Source: Streptomyces violaceorubidus (GTDB lineage: Bacteria; Actinomycetota; Actinomycetes; Streptomycetales; Streptomycetaceae). From it: a stretch of 64,000 bases of DNA. The notes under the pieces are model-generated. The model was not told where the DNA came from. It made no database searches and was given only the letters and a program-made list of their open reading frames with translations. Shown one piece after another: positions 1 to 8,211 of this stretch. A program made the translations under genes and the position numbers. Every line of letters starts with the position of its first letter. The stretch's first letter is position 1. Location of the stretch: NCBI RefSeq assembly GCF_000717995.1, contig NZ_JODM01000010.1, forward strand, positions 124,001-188,000, given 5' to 3'.

Positions 1-61
1 GCGAGGACGGCCGCGACGAGGGCCGCGGTGGCCGGGGCAGGGGTCGGGGACGACGCTGACC

Positions 62-160
62 GGTGGGACCGGTGGGACCGGTGGGACCGGTGGGACCGGT
101 GGGACCGGTGGGACCGGTGGGACCGGTGGGGCCGATGGGGCCGCTGGGACCGCTGGGACA
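62..160. repeat. 9-bp tandem repeat
   Basis: Seven perfect head-to-tail copies of GGTGGGACC are followed by four degenerate copies. The unit is a multiple of three, so several frames stay open (GGT, RWD or VGP tripeptides), but none looks like a convincing gene. The stretch from base 1 to the start of holB may hold the low-complexity 3' end of an upstream gene. In relatives, as I recall, thymidylate kinase lies there. I cannot prove a frame. Confidence 0.8.
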
Positions 161-292
161 GTCCGTGCCCCGGCGGTCCCGCCGCGTTGTCAGTGCCGCC
201 CCGCACAATGGGGGTGCGGCGCGGATCAGCGCGGCGCATCGGTGTGACGGCTGGGTGCGACGGCCCGGTGTGACGGAAGGACGGCGTGACCC

Positions 293-1498
293 ATGACCGT
301 GTGGGACGACCTCGTCGGGCAGGAGAAGGTGTGCGAGCCGCTCGCCGCCGCTGCCCGGGATGCCGACGCCTTCGTCACCGCCGCCGCGGCCGAGGGCCCG
401 CTGCCGCAGACGACGAGCATGACGCACGCCTGGCTGTTCACGGGCCCGCCCGGCTCCGGTGTGGCCCAGACGGCCCGGGCGTTCGCCGCCGCGCTGCAGT
501 GCGTGAGCCCCGACCGCGCCCTCGGCGGCGTCCCCGGCTGCGGCTTCTGCGACGGCTGCCACACGGCGCTGGTCGGTACCCACGCGGACGTCAGCACCGT
601 GGTCGCCCTGGGTGCCGAGATCCGCGCCCAGGACATGCGGGACACCGTCCGCAAGTCCTTCACCTCCCCCGCGAACGGCCGCTGGCAGATCATCCTCGTC
701 GAGGAGGCCGAGCGGCTGAACGAGAAGTCGGCCAACGCCGTCCTGAAGGCGGTGGAGGAACCGGCGCCGCGGACGGTCTGGCTGCTGTGCGCCCCCTCCG
801 TCGAGGACGTCCTGCCCACGATCCGCTCCCGCTGCCGCCACCTGAACCTGCGCACGCCGTCGGTCGAGGCCGTCGCCGACATGCTCGTACGCCGCGAGGG
901 CATCGAACCGGACGTCGCCGCCGCGGCGGCCCGCGCCACCCAGGGCCACATCGACCGTGCCCGCCGCCTGGCCACCGACAAGGCCGCCCGGGACCGCCGG
1001 GCCGCCGTACTGAAGCTGCCGCTGCGGGTCGAGGACGTCGGCGGCGCACTCAAGGCGGCCCAGGAGCTGGTCGACGCCGCCGCGGAGGACGCCAAGGAGC
1101 TCGCCGAGGAGATGGACGCCAAGGAGACCGAGGAACTGAAGGCGGCGCTGGGCGCGGCCCAGGGCGGCCGGCTCCCGCGCGGCACGGCCGGCGTGATCAA
1201 GGACCTGGAGGCCGACCAGAAACGCCGCAAGGCACGCACCCAGCGCAACAGCCTCGACCTCGCCCTGAGCGAGCTGACCGGCTTCTACCGCGACGTCCTG
1301 GCGCTCCAGCTCGGCTCCCGCGTGGCGATCGCCAACGCCGACGCGGAGGACGCCCTGGAGCGGCTCGCCCGCGGCAGCACGCCCGAGTCCACGCTGCGCC
1401 GCATCGAGGCGGTCGCCGCCTGCGGGGAGGCCCTCGACCGGAACGTGCCCCCGCTGCTGGCGGTGGAGGCGATGACGATGGCGCTCAGATCGGGCTGA
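293..1498 (+). CDS. holB: DNA polymerase III subunit delta'
   Basis: Clamp-loader subunit of the replicative polymerase, 401 aa, of the usual size for the actinobacterial form. It opens with [13 protein letters not shown], typical of the family. The nucleotide-binding loop at residues 51-58 reads GPPGSGVA, without the Lys of a functional Walker A; this agrees with delta' being a non-ATPase clamp-loader arm. Four cysteines (C70, C83, C86, C89) form the zinc module, and the SRC motif (IRSRC) is present. A purine-rich GGAAGGA about 10 bases upstream supports the ATG. The C-terminal third is rich in Lys/Glu/Ala helices, as usual in Streptomyces. A leaderless lipoprotein gene follows after about 115 bases. 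Confidence 0.93.
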   Translation: MTVWDDLVGQEKVCEPLAAAARDADAFVTAAAAEGPLPQTTSMTHAWLFTGPPGSGVAQTARAFAAALQCVSPDRALGGVPGCGFCDGCHTALVGTHADVSTVVALGAEIRAQDMRDTVRKSFTSPANGRWQIILVEEAERLNEKSANAVLKAVEEPAPRTVWLLCAPSVEDVLPTIRSRCRHLNLRTPSVEAVADMLVRREGIEPDVAAAAARATQGHIDRARRLATDKAARDRRAAVLKLPLRVEDVGGALKAAQELVDAAAEDAKELAEEMDAKETEELKAALGAAQGGRLPRGTAGVIKDLEADQKRRKARTQRNSLDLALSELTGFYRDVLALQLGSRVAIANADAEDALERLARGSTPESTLRRIEAVAACGEALDRNVPPLLAVEAMTMALRSG

Positions 1499-1614
1499 GC
1501 GCGCGCCCCTCCCCAGGCCGTGCCGCGTGCCACGCCCGGTTGACGCCGTAACACGTACGGGCCACGTGAACCACGTACCGCGATGAGCTCGTCGCGGAGA
1601 GTTACGCTCGCTGA

Positions 1615-3234
1615 ATGCACACAAGGCGCACTCACCGCAGGACCCGCACCGGCAGCACCCGTTTCCGAGCCGCGCTGCTCGCCGCCGCGCTGCTCGCCAC
1701 CGCCTGCTCGGCCGGGGGCGCGTCGACGTCCGCCGGATCCCCCGCGGCACGGGCGGCGGGCTCGGCGCAGGCGGCGACGCCGACCCTGACCCCCCTGCCG
1801 AAGGCCGCGCCCGCCGAGCTGTCGCCGTACTACGAGCAGAAGCTCGGCTGGCGCGACTGCGGTGTCCCCGGCTTCCAGTGCGCCACCATGAAGGCCCCGC
1901 TCGACTACGCCAGTCCGGGCGAGGGCGACGTCCGGCTCGCGGTGGCCCGCAAGAAGGCCACGGGACCGGGCAAGCGGCTCGGCTCGCTGCTGGTCAACCC
2001 GGGCGGACCGGGCGGCTCGGCGATCGGCTACCTCCAGCAGTACGCGGGCATCGGCTACCCGGCGAAGGTCCGCGCCCAGTACGACATGGTGGCGGTCGAC
2101 CCGCGGGGCGTGGCCCGCAGCGAGCCCGTCGAGTGCCTCGACGGCCGCGAGATGGACGCGTACACGCAGACCGACACCACCCCGGACGACGCGCGCGAGA
2201 CGGACCAGTTGGTCGACGCCTACAAGGACTTCGCCGAGGGTTGCGGGGCCGATGCGCCCAAGCTCCTACGCCACGTCTCCACGATCGAGGCGGCGCGCGA
2301 CATGGACGTGCTGCGCGCGGTGCTGGGCGACGAGAAGCTGACCTACGTCGGAGCGTCGTACGGCACGTTCCTGGGCGCGACCTATGCCGGCCTGTTCCCG
2401 GCCCGGGCGGGCCGCCTGGTCCTGGACGGCGCGATGGACCCCTCCCTGCCCGCGCGCCGCCTGAACCTGGAGCAGACGGAGGGCTTCGAGACGGCGTTCC
2501 AGTCCTTCGCCAAGGACTGCGTACGGCAGCCCGACTGCCCCCTCGGCGGCAAGGGCACCGCCCCCGACCAGGTCGGCAAGAACCTCAAGGCCTTCTTCGA
2601 CGACCTGGACGCCAAGCCCCTCCCCGCCGGCGACGCCGACGGCCGCAAACTCACCGAGTCCCTCGCCACCACCGGCGTGATCGCGGCCATGTACGACGAG
2701 GGCGCCTGGCAGCAACTGCGCGAGTCCCTCACCTCGGCGATCAAGGAGAAGGACGGCGCCGGCCTGCTGATCCTGTCCGACAGCTACTACGAGCGCGAGG
2801 CCGACGGCGGCTACAGCAACCTGATGTTCGCCAACGCCGCCGTGAACTGCCTCGACCTCCCCGCCGCCTTCTCCTCCCCGGACGAGGTGCGCGAGGCCCT
2901 CCCCGAGTTCGAGAAGGCGTCCCCGGTCTTCGGTGAGGGCCTCGCCTGGGCGTCCCTGAACTGCGCGTACTGGCCCGTGAGGCCCACGGGGGAGCCGCAC
3001 CGCATCGAGGCGGCCGGCGCCACCCCGATCGTCGTGGTCGGCACCACCCGCGACCCGGCCACCCCGTACCGCTGGGCCGAGGCCCTGTCCGACCAGCTCT
3101 CCTCCGGTCACCTCCTCACCTACGAGGGCGACGGCCACACCGCCTACGGCCGCGGCAGCGCCTGCATCGACTCGGCGATCAACACGTACCTGCTCCGCGG
3201 CACCGCCCCGGAGGACGGCAAGCGCTGCTCATAG
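1615..3234 (+). CDS. Secreted alpha/beta-hydrolase lipoprotein (TAP-like peptidase)
   Basis: Predicted exported peptidase of the tripeptidyl-aminopeptidase/SlpD-E type, 539 aa. A basic N-terminus ([11 protein letters not shown]) leads to a hydrophobic stretch ending in the lipobox LATAC near residue 31, so it is probably a lipoprotein. The nucleophile elbow GASYG carries S248. The C-terminal TAP-like domain supplies D480 (TRDPATPY) and H508 (GDGHTAYG), giving a full Ser-Asp-His triad. A hexamer TACGCT lies exactly six bases before the ATG, the spacing of a leaderless transcript. A strong hairpin follows the stop, so it is likely monocistronic. The substrate cannot be read from sequence; release of N-terminal peptides outside the cell is the family role. 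Confidence 0.88.
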   Translation: MHTRRTHRRTRTGSTRFRAALLAAALLATACSAGGASTSAGSPAARAAGSAQAATPTLTPLPKAAPAELSPYYEQKLGWRDCGVPGFQCATMKAPLDYASPGEGDVRLAVARKKATGPGKRLGSLLVNPGGPGGSAIGYLQQYAGIGYPAKVRAQYDMVAVDPRGVARSEPVECLDGREMDAYTQTDTTPDDARETDQLVDAYKDFAEGCGADAPKLLRHVSTIEAARDMDVLRAVLGDEKLTYVGASYGTFLGATYAGLFPARAGRLVLDGAMDPSLPARRLNLEQTEGFETAFQSFAKDCVRQPDCPLGGKGTAPDQVGKNLKAFFDDLDAKPLPAGDADGRKLTESLATTGVIAAMYDEGAWQQLRESLTSAIKEKDGAGLLILSDSYYEREADGGYSNLMFANAAVNCLDLPAAFSSPDEVREALPEFEKASPVFGEGLAWASLNCAYWPVRPTGEPHRIEAAGATPIVVVGTTRDPATPYRWAEALSDQLSSGHLLTYEGDGHTAYGRGSACIDSAINTYLLRGTAPEDGKRCS

Positions 3235-3251
3235 CCCCCGTCCGCCCGCAC

Positions 3252-3282
3252 CCCGCCCCGGAGCCCACGCCTCCGGGGCGGG
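3252..3282 (+). terminator. Hairpin terminator after the TAP-like hydrolase gene
   Basis: Perfect 12-bp inverted repeat (CCCGCCCCGGAG / CTCCGGGGCGGG) with a 7-base loop, starting 18 bases after the stop codon. There is no long T run, as usual for Streptomyces terminators. Confidence 0.75.
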
Positions 3283-3349
3283 TTCGGAGCACCCCGGGAA
3301 ACTGTGTAGACTTACCGTCGTTGCTGATCGCACCATGGGTGCACGGCGC

Positions 3350-3426
3350 GCCGCCTTAGCTCAGATGGCCAGAGCAACGCACTCGTAATGCGTAGGTCTC
3401 GGGTTCGAATCCCGAAGGCGGCTCCA
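3350..3426 (+). tRNA. tRNA-Thr (anticodon CGU)
   Basis: Complete cloverleaf. The acceptor stem GCCGCCU pairs with AGGCGGC, the D-stem is GCUC/GAGC, and the anticodon stem is ACGCA/UGCGU with loop CUCGUAA, so the anticodon is CGU and reads ACG. The T-arm is UCGGG-UUCGAAU-CCCGA. The CCA end is encoded (77 nt in all). Its 3' end is the kind of site used by actinobacterial integrative elements, and the next mapped feature downstream is a decayed transposable element. Confidence 0.96.
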
Positions 3427-3590
3427 GTTTCGAGACCTGTAGGTCGGACATCCGGCCTGCGGGTCCTCTGCGTTTCCTCAACGCCGCTGCTCCTCCGTAC
3501 CTCGCGCCTTGCCTCCGTGCTTTTCGGGCGGGCCGATCGGACCGGGAGTCTGGCCGGTCGGCAGGCGCGGGGGTGGGGTGGGGGCGCCTA

Positions 3591-3606
3591 AGGAGTGTCC
3601 CGTAAC
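3591..3606. repeat. Left terminal inverted repeat of the IS element
   Basis: AGGAGTGTCCCGTAAC, preceded by TA. It starts 45 bases before the transposase ORF. It matches the right end at 13 of 16 bases. Confidence 0.7.
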
Positions 3607-3635
3607 TACAGGGTCACGGGTGAGATGATCTTGAT

Positions 3636-4402
3636 GTGGCTGGTGTGATCACGGCGTCAGAGCCGTCTTCGATACGTCCGTTCACCGGGCTGAGCCCGCG
3701 CTCCTTCGGCAAGTTGGTGACCGCGGTGCAGCGTGAGAGTTCAGCCGAACCACGGACCGGTCGTCCGTGGGGCCTGTCGCTTGAAGACCGTATTCTCCTG
3801 GTCGCGGCCTACTGGCGAACCAACTTGACCATGCGCCAACTGGCCCTGCTGTTCGGGGTTCGAAGTCGGCGGCCGACCGGATCATCGACCACATCGGCCC
3901 TCTGCTGGCCTTGCCGCCCCGACGCCGGTTCGCGAGGGGCACGGTGCTGATCGTGGACGGGACGTTGGTGCCCACCCGAGACCATGCGGTGGCCGAGCAG
4001 TCGAAGAACTACCGGTACTCCACCAATCACCAAGTCGTCATCGATGCCGACACCCGCCTGGTCGTTGTGGTCGGTCGGCCGCTGCCGGGCAACCGGAACG
4101 ACTGCAAGGCGTGGGAGGAATCGGGGGCCAAGGCAGCGGTCGGCCGGACGACCGTGATAGCTGATGGCGGCTATCCAGGGGCCGGATTGATCAGGCCTCA
4201 CCGCCGCACTCAGGGCGAGGAACTGCCCGGCTGGAAGCGGGAGCACAACCGCTCACACAAGCAGGTCCGTGCGCGAGTGGAGCACGTCTTTGCCCGGATG
4301 AAGACCTGGAAAATCCTCCGCGACTGCAGGCTCAAGGGCGACGGTGTCCACCACGCCGTGCGCGGCATCGCCCGGCTGCACAATCTCAACCTTGCTGGAT
4401 AG
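3636..4402 (+). pseudogene. IS5-family DDE transposase, frameshifted
   Basis: The N-terminal part (…RQLALLFGV) is in one frame and the rest (LLALPPRRRFARG onwards to HNLNLAG) in another. Comparison with the family reading GVSKSAADRII shows that one T is missing at about 3860, after GGGGTT. With the frame restored the protein is about 255 aa, and the catalytic residues are visible: Asp in IVDGTL, Asp in IADGGY and Glu in RVEHVFARMK. The intact relatives I recall use a single frame, so this looks like a mutation and not programmed frameshifting. No A-rich slippery site is present. Confidence 0.85.
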
Positions 4403-4429
4403 GGCCATGGCCGAACTCAGGCAGGTCCC

Positions 4430-5077
4430 TCACCCGCGTCCGCCAGCGGGGTGCGGCGTATGCCGCGGCCACTGCGCGCCCACCTGTTCCACCACAGCGG
4501 CCCGGAACGCTTCCAAAAGGACGCACCCTGGATACGTCCCAAACGCTCCGTACTTCCAGCGGTAGTAGCACGACCAGTAGCTCACCACGCGCCGCTCCGT
4601 GCGGGCGAAGAAGGCCGGGTTCCGAGCGATGAACTCCCCGTAGAGGCGGCGCTGGGCCGAGGCTGGGATGGCGAGTCCTGGAAGACCCCGGCCGATCGCC
4701 TTGATGATCTCCAGCACGTATTCGCCGGCCAACTGCACCACGAATGGCACTACCCACGGCTCGCCCGACGCCACAATCTGCTCAAGGTGCCGCTGACGGA
4801 CCTGGCCATCACTGTGCCGGGAGTACAGGCAGTGCAAAATTACCTGCTGAGTCCCGGCCAGGGGTGGCCGCTCCGAATCGGCGCTCGGCTCCTCGTTGTA
4901 GATGCGCGATGGGATGGCGACGGTCTCGCCCTGCACCTCGACCTCGAATGGCATCGTCGGTGCGAGCCTGGCCTCCGGCATGACCGCCAGGACGCTCTGC
5001 ACGTCACCGGAAAGACGGGTCGGAAACGCTGCCTCCAGAGCATGGGCGACGTTCGACGGATCCCGAGGCAGCTGCAC
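4430..5077 (-). CDS. Hypothetical protein inside the IS element (passenger or trapped gene)
   Basis: 215-aa ORF, convergent with the transposase; only 27 bases separate the two stop codons. I do not recognise the family. There is no signal peptide or membrane segment. The C-terminal half is rich in aromatic residues (NPAFFARTERRVVSYWSCYY). The GTG start has no Shine-Dalgarno sequence. The frame stays open upstream for about 22 further codons (…ERFGAYPPAVQLPRD) to a stop inside the terminal repeat, so the gene may have lost its 5' end when the element end was joined. Its base composition is lower in GC than the neighbours, suggesting foreign origin. Confidence 0.55.
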   Translation of the reverse strand: MQLPRDPSNVAHALEAAFPTRLSGDVQSVLAVMPEARLAPTMPFEVEVQGETVAIPSRIYNEEPSADSERPPLAGTQQVILHCLYSRHSDGQVRQRHLEQIVASGEPWVVPFVVQLAGEYVLEIIKAIGRGLPGLAIPASAQRRLYGEFIARNPAFFARTERRVVSYWSCYYRWKYGAFGTYPGCVLLEAFRAAVVEQVGAQWPRHTPHPAGGRG

Positions 5078-5128
5078 AGCAGGAGGATAGGCGCCGAACC
5101 GCTCGGTCTCGCAACCGCCCGCCTCAAC

Positions 5129-5144
5129 GTTGCGGGACAGCCCT
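5129..5144. repeat. Right terminal inverted repeat of the IS element
   Basis: Read on the minus strand it is AGGGCTGTCCCGCAAC, 13/16 identical to the left end, and it is followed on the plus strand by TA. Confidence 0.65.
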
Positions 5145-5197
5145 TAGCGTCGTTGCGAGTGGGCGGGGCGGAACGCCGCGCGGTGAGGAGGCGTGTG

Positions 5198-6121
5198 ATG
5201 GGTCAGCGAGGGGCGACGGCAGACCTGGCCGGGGTCGGGGTGAGCACGGAGTTCGAGCCGGACGTCATGGAGGTGCTCGTCTCGACGGTGCGCCGTGCGG
5301 TGCGGAGCGCGGCGGTTCGCGTGGGGACGGACACCCTGCTCGGGGAGCTGGTGAGGGAGGACGCGCAGGCGGGCGCGGCGATCGCCCCGGGGATGCGCAG
5401 GTCCGGTGGGCTCAGTGGCTTCATCCAGGCCCGGGGCGGCCGGGGCTGGGTCAGCGAGGACGAGGCGCACGGCGGGCCGGGAGCGGAGGCCGACGAGGCC
5501 GAGGTCCACGCCGGAATCCGGCTCATCCTGGAGAACGCCGACGACATCGAGGTGGTCGCCGAGGCGGGCGACGGTCGGGAGGCCGCCGCGGCCTGTCGCG
5601 ACCAGGACGTCGACGTCGCCCTGGTCGACGTCCAGATGCCGGTCCGGGACGGTATCGCCGCGGCCGAGGACATCTCCCGCCTCTCGCCCCGCACCTGCGT
5701 CGTGATGCTGACGGCCTTCGGGCAGCACGCGCACGTGACGCGGGCCCTGCTGGCCGGGGCGAGCGGCTTCCTCCTCAAGGACACCGGCCCCGCCGACCTG
5801 ATCCGGGCCGTCCGGCTCGCCGCCAGGGGCGAGCCGGTGCTGGCCCCCCGGATCACCCGGCAACTGCTGGAGCGGCATGTGCGGTCCGGCCGGGACACCG
5901 AGGCCGCGCTGCGCCGCATCGACGAGCTGGCCCCGGCCGAACGCGACGTGCTGCGGCTGCTCGGCACCGGATTGTCCAACGAGGAGATCGCCGACCGGCT
6001 GTATCTGAGCGCCGGCACGGTCAAGGCGCACATCAGCCGCATCCTCACCCGCACCGGCTGCGCCAACCGCGTCCAGGCCGCCGTCCTCGCCCACGACGCC
6101 GGGCTCCTCGACGAGCGGTAG
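5198..6121 (+). CDS. Chimeric Clp_N-like / LuxR-type response regulator
   Basis: 307 aa, ATG preceded by GAGGAGG with 7-base spacing. Residues 15-85 (STEFEPDVMEVL…RVGTDTLLGELVRED) look like a Clp N-terminal repeat. From about residue 97 the protein continues as a NarL-type response regulator, but without the first beta strand and acidic pair (it enters at ADEAEVHAGIRLIL). The phosphoacceptor D144 (ALVDVQMP), the conserved Lys (GFLLKDTG) and the C-terminal LuxR helix-turn-helix (LSNEEIADRLYLSAGTVKAH) are intact. A deletion fusing two neighbouring genes explains this best. DNA binding is likely retained; normal phosphorylation is doubtful. There is no partner kinase beside it, and the IS element lies just upstream. 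Confidence 0.7.
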   Translation: MGQRGATADLAGVGVSTEFEPDVMEVLVSTVRRAVRSAAVRVGTDTLLGELVREDAQAGAAIAPGMRRSGGLSGFIQARGGRGWVSEDEAHGGPGAEADEAEVHAGIRLILENADDIEVVAEAGDGREAAAACRDQDVDVALVDVQMPVRDGIAAAEDISRLSPRTCVVMLTAFGQHAHVTRALLAGASGFLLKDTGPADLIRAVRLAARGEPVLAPRITRQLLERHVRSGRDTEAALRRIDELAPAERDVLRLLGTGLSNEEIADRLYLSAGTVKAHISRILTRTGCANRVQAAVLAHDAGLLDER

Positions 6122-6127
6122 GACACG

Positions 6128-6179
6128 GCGCGTCCACCTGACGCCCGCTCACCTCGCGTCCCACCTGACGCCCGCTCAC
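6128..6179. repeat. Direct repeat between convergent genes
   Basis: The block CCACCTGACGCCCGCTCACC occurs twice in tandem, about 27 bases apart, between the stops of the response-regulator gene and the DNA polymerase gene. No clear hairpin is formed. Confidence 0.7.
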
Positions 6180-6201
6180 CTCCGGGCCCTCCGAATCCCG
6201 T

Positions 6202-7938
6202 TCACTTCGCGTCCGCGTAGCACTCCACCACCGCCGTCGTGAACGGGAACCGCACCGGCGTCGCCCCGAACGTCAGCCGTCCCGCCAGCTCCGCCGCGTC
6301 CCGGATCGCCGCGACGACGGTGTCGGCCTCCTCCTCGGGACAGTGCACGATCACCTCGTCGTGCTGGAAGAAGACCAGCTCGGCCGCCATGTCCGCGCAG
6401 GTTTGGCGCAGGGCGGCGAGCAGCAGCAGGGCCCAGTCGGCGGCGCTGCCCTGGACGACGAAGTTGCGGGCGAAGCGACCCCTCGCGCGGGCGTCGGAGG
6501 ACGCGTAGCCCGGCACCCACTCCTGCGGACGCTCCCCGGAGCCGGAGACGTCGGAGGAATCGGTAGGACCGGAGGAACCGGAGCTGCCGGAAGGGTCGTC
6601 CTGCGGCAGGCCCGCTTCCTCCGTGCCGTCGGCCGCGCCGGCCGCGGGCGGGCAGGTGCGGCCCAGCCAGGTGCGCACGAGCCGTCCCTCCTCGCCCGCG
6701 CGGGCCGCGTCGTCGACGTATGCCACGGCCCTGGGGAAGCGGCGTCTGAGCGCGGCGAGGTTCTTCAGGCCGTCGCCGGAGGTCTGGCCGTAGACCGCGC
6801 CGAGCACCGCGAGCTTGGCCTGGGCGCGGTCGCCGGCGAAGGCGCGGTCGGAGACGGACTGGTAGAGGTCGCTCTCGCGGCCGGCCACCTCCATCAGACC
6901 GGGGTCGCGGGAGATCGCCGCCAGCACGCGCGGCTCCATCTGGTCGGCGTCGGCGACGACCAGCCGCCAGCCCGGGTCGGCGACGACGGCCCGCCGGATC
7001 ACCTTGGGGATCTGGAGCCCGCCCCCGCCGTTGGTGACCCAGCGGCCGGTGACGGTGCCGCCGGCCAGGAACTCGGGGCGGAACCGCCCGTCGCGCACCC
7101 AGTCCTGGAGCCACGACCAGCCGTGGGCGACCCAGACGCGGTACAGCTTCTTGTACTCGATCAGCGGTTTCACCGCCGGGTGGTCCAGCGACTCCAGCTC
7201 CCAGCGGCGGGTGGAGCCGACCTTCACGCCCGCCTGTCGGAACGCCTTGACCACGTCCGCGGGCAGATCGGGCCGCACCCGGCGGCCGAACGCCGCCGAC
7301 ACCTCCTCCGCCAGCTCGGCCAGGCGGCGCGGTTCGCCCCCGCCCGCATACCGCTCGCCCAGCAGGTCGTGCAGGACCCGGCGGTGCACGTCGGCCCGCC
7401 AGGGCAGCCCCGCGCGGTTCATCTCGGCGGCCACCAGCATCCCCGCCGACTCGGCGGCCGTCAGCAGCCGCAGCCGGTCGGGGTGCGCCGAGCGGTCGTG
7501 ACGGCGCTGCTGCTCGGCGTAGACGGCGAGCAGGTCGGACAGGGGGAGGCGGGCCGCCTCGGGTTCGAACAGCGGGGACTGCGCGCCCGGCTGGGCGGAG
7601 CGCTGCGGCGGGTCGGGTGGTACGGGGCCGCCGTGCAGCCGGGCCAGGGCGGCCGCGGCCGAGTGCGGCTCCCCGTACCGCCCCTCGTGACCGAGCAGGA
7701 GGGTCTCGGCGGCCTCCACGTCGTAGCACCGCTCCACCCGCACCCCCGCGGCGAGCAGGTGCGGCGCGATCTCGGCGGTGGACCGCCACACCCAGCGCGT
7801 GACGCCCGGCCTGGCCCGTACGGCCTCGGCGAGGTCGGGCTCCCGCCGCACCGGTCCGGCGGGCAGCCCGCCGGGGCCGAGGGCGGCGACCTCCACGCCA
7901 CCGTCCTCGGCCACCGCGAGCGCCCACCTCTCGGCCAT
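6202..7938 (-). CDS. Family-A DNA polymerase with 3'-5' exonuclease-like N-domain
   Basis: 578 aa starting at ATG (MAERWALAVAEDGG); longer in-frame starts would translate the upstream minisatellite. The C-terminal two thirds carry the PolA palm/finger motifs: motif A (VVADADQMEPRV), the finger helix with spaced R, K and YG (DRAQAKLAVLGAVYG) and motif C (FQHDEV). The N-terminal part resembles a degenerate exonuclease domain. A Gly/Ser/Asp-rich insert of about 45 residues (…GSSGSSGPTDSSDV…) separates the finger helix from motif C. Orthologues in Streptomyces, as I recall, are annotated bifunctional 3'-5' exonuclease/DNA polymerase and are distinct from PolA; a repair role is likely. It follows the Clp_N gene on the same strand after 273 bases of repeats. 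Confidence 0.88.
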   Translation of the reverse strand: MAERWALAVAEDGGVEVAALGPGGLPAGPVRREPDLAEAVRARPGVTRWVWRSTAEIAPHLLAAGVRVERCYDVEAAETLLLGHEGRYGEPHSAAAALARLHGGPVPPDPPQRSAQPGAQSPLFEPEAARLPLSDLLAVYAEQQRRHDRSAHPDRLRLLTAAESAGMLVAAEMNRAGLPWRADVHRRVLHDLLGERYAGGGEPRRLAELAEEVSAAFGRRVRPDLPADVVKAFRQAGVKVGSTRRWELESLDHPAVKPLIEYKKLYRVWVAHGWSWLQDWVRDGRFRPEFLAGGTVTGRWVTNGGGGLQIPKVIRRAVVADPGWRLVVADADQMEPRVLAAISRDPGLMEVAGRESDLYQSVSDRAFAGDRAQAKLAVLGAVYGQTSGDGLKNLAALRRRFPRAVAYVDDAARAGEEGRLVRTWLGRTCPPAAGAADGTEEAGLPQDDPSGSSGSSGPTDSSDVSGSGERPQEWVPGYASSDARARGRFARNFVVQGSAADWALLLLAALRQTCADMAAELVFFQHDEVIVHCPEEEADTVVAAIRDAAELAGRLTFGATPVRFPFTTAVVECYADAK

Positions 7939-7994
7939 GTCGCGAGTGTCGCAGCCGGGTCTGACAACGTCCCCTTGCCGCCGCACTCGCGACG

Positions 7995-8058
7995 GCCGCC
8001 CGCGCCACGGCCCGCCCGCGCCACGGCCCGCCCGCGCCACGGCCCGCCCGCGCCACGG
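7995..8058. repeat. 16-bp minisatellite, four copies
   Basis: Four tandem copies of CCCGCCCGCGCCACGG; the first has one mismatch. A related 18-bp unit (CCCGCACCCGCGCCACGG) recurs near 58560, inside the gene beside lsr2. Confidence 0.85.
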
Positions 8059-8066
8059 ACACTCGC

Positions 8067-8211
8067 GACGGCCGGCCGCTCGCGACGACGACGGCCGGCC
8101 GCTCGCGACGACGACGGCCAGTCGCTCGCCACGGCGACGGCCAGTCGCTCGCCACGGCGACGGCCGGCCGCTCGCCACGACCATGGCCGGCCGCTTGCCA
8201 CGGCGACGGCC
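8067..8211. repeat. 23-bp minisatellite, six copies plus a partial
   Basis: Six tandem 23-bp units (start GACGGCCGGCCGCTCGC) and a 7-base remnant end exactly at the stop codon of the Clp_N gene. Two sub-types alternate (…GGCCGGCCGC… and …GGCCAGTCGC…). The length is not a multiple of three, so it is not coding. Each unit contains a GGCCGGCC-like palindrome. Confidence 0.85.

Larger units (their letters stand above)
3591..5144 (+). mobile_element. IS5-family-like element, decayed, with extra cargo
   Basis: The left end AGGAGTGTCCCGTAAC and the inverted right end AGGGCTGTCCCGCAAC agree at 13 of 16 positions. Each end is flanked by TA, the duplication typical of the IS427 group of IS5 elements. 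The unit is 1554 bp. The left half holds a frameshifted DDE transposase; the right half (about 0.7 kb) holds one ORF on the opposite strand and is clearly less GC-rich than its surroundings. Ordinary members of this group are about 0.85-0.9 kb, so this is either an IS with a passenger gene, an IS with an insertion, or two IS ends trapping host DNA. The transposase is broken, so the element is probably not autonomous. Confidence 0.7.

Noticed and set aside
3388..3591. 67-aa ORF starting inside the tRNA gene
   Set aside because: Its start lies in the tRNA and codon use is atypical.
3636..4402. Programmed frameshift in the transposase
   Set aside because: No slippery A or T run is at the junction and the relatives I recall use one frame; a single-base loss explains it.
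8067..8211. Possible CRISPR array
   Set aside because: Units are directly abutting without unique spacers, and no cas gene is near.
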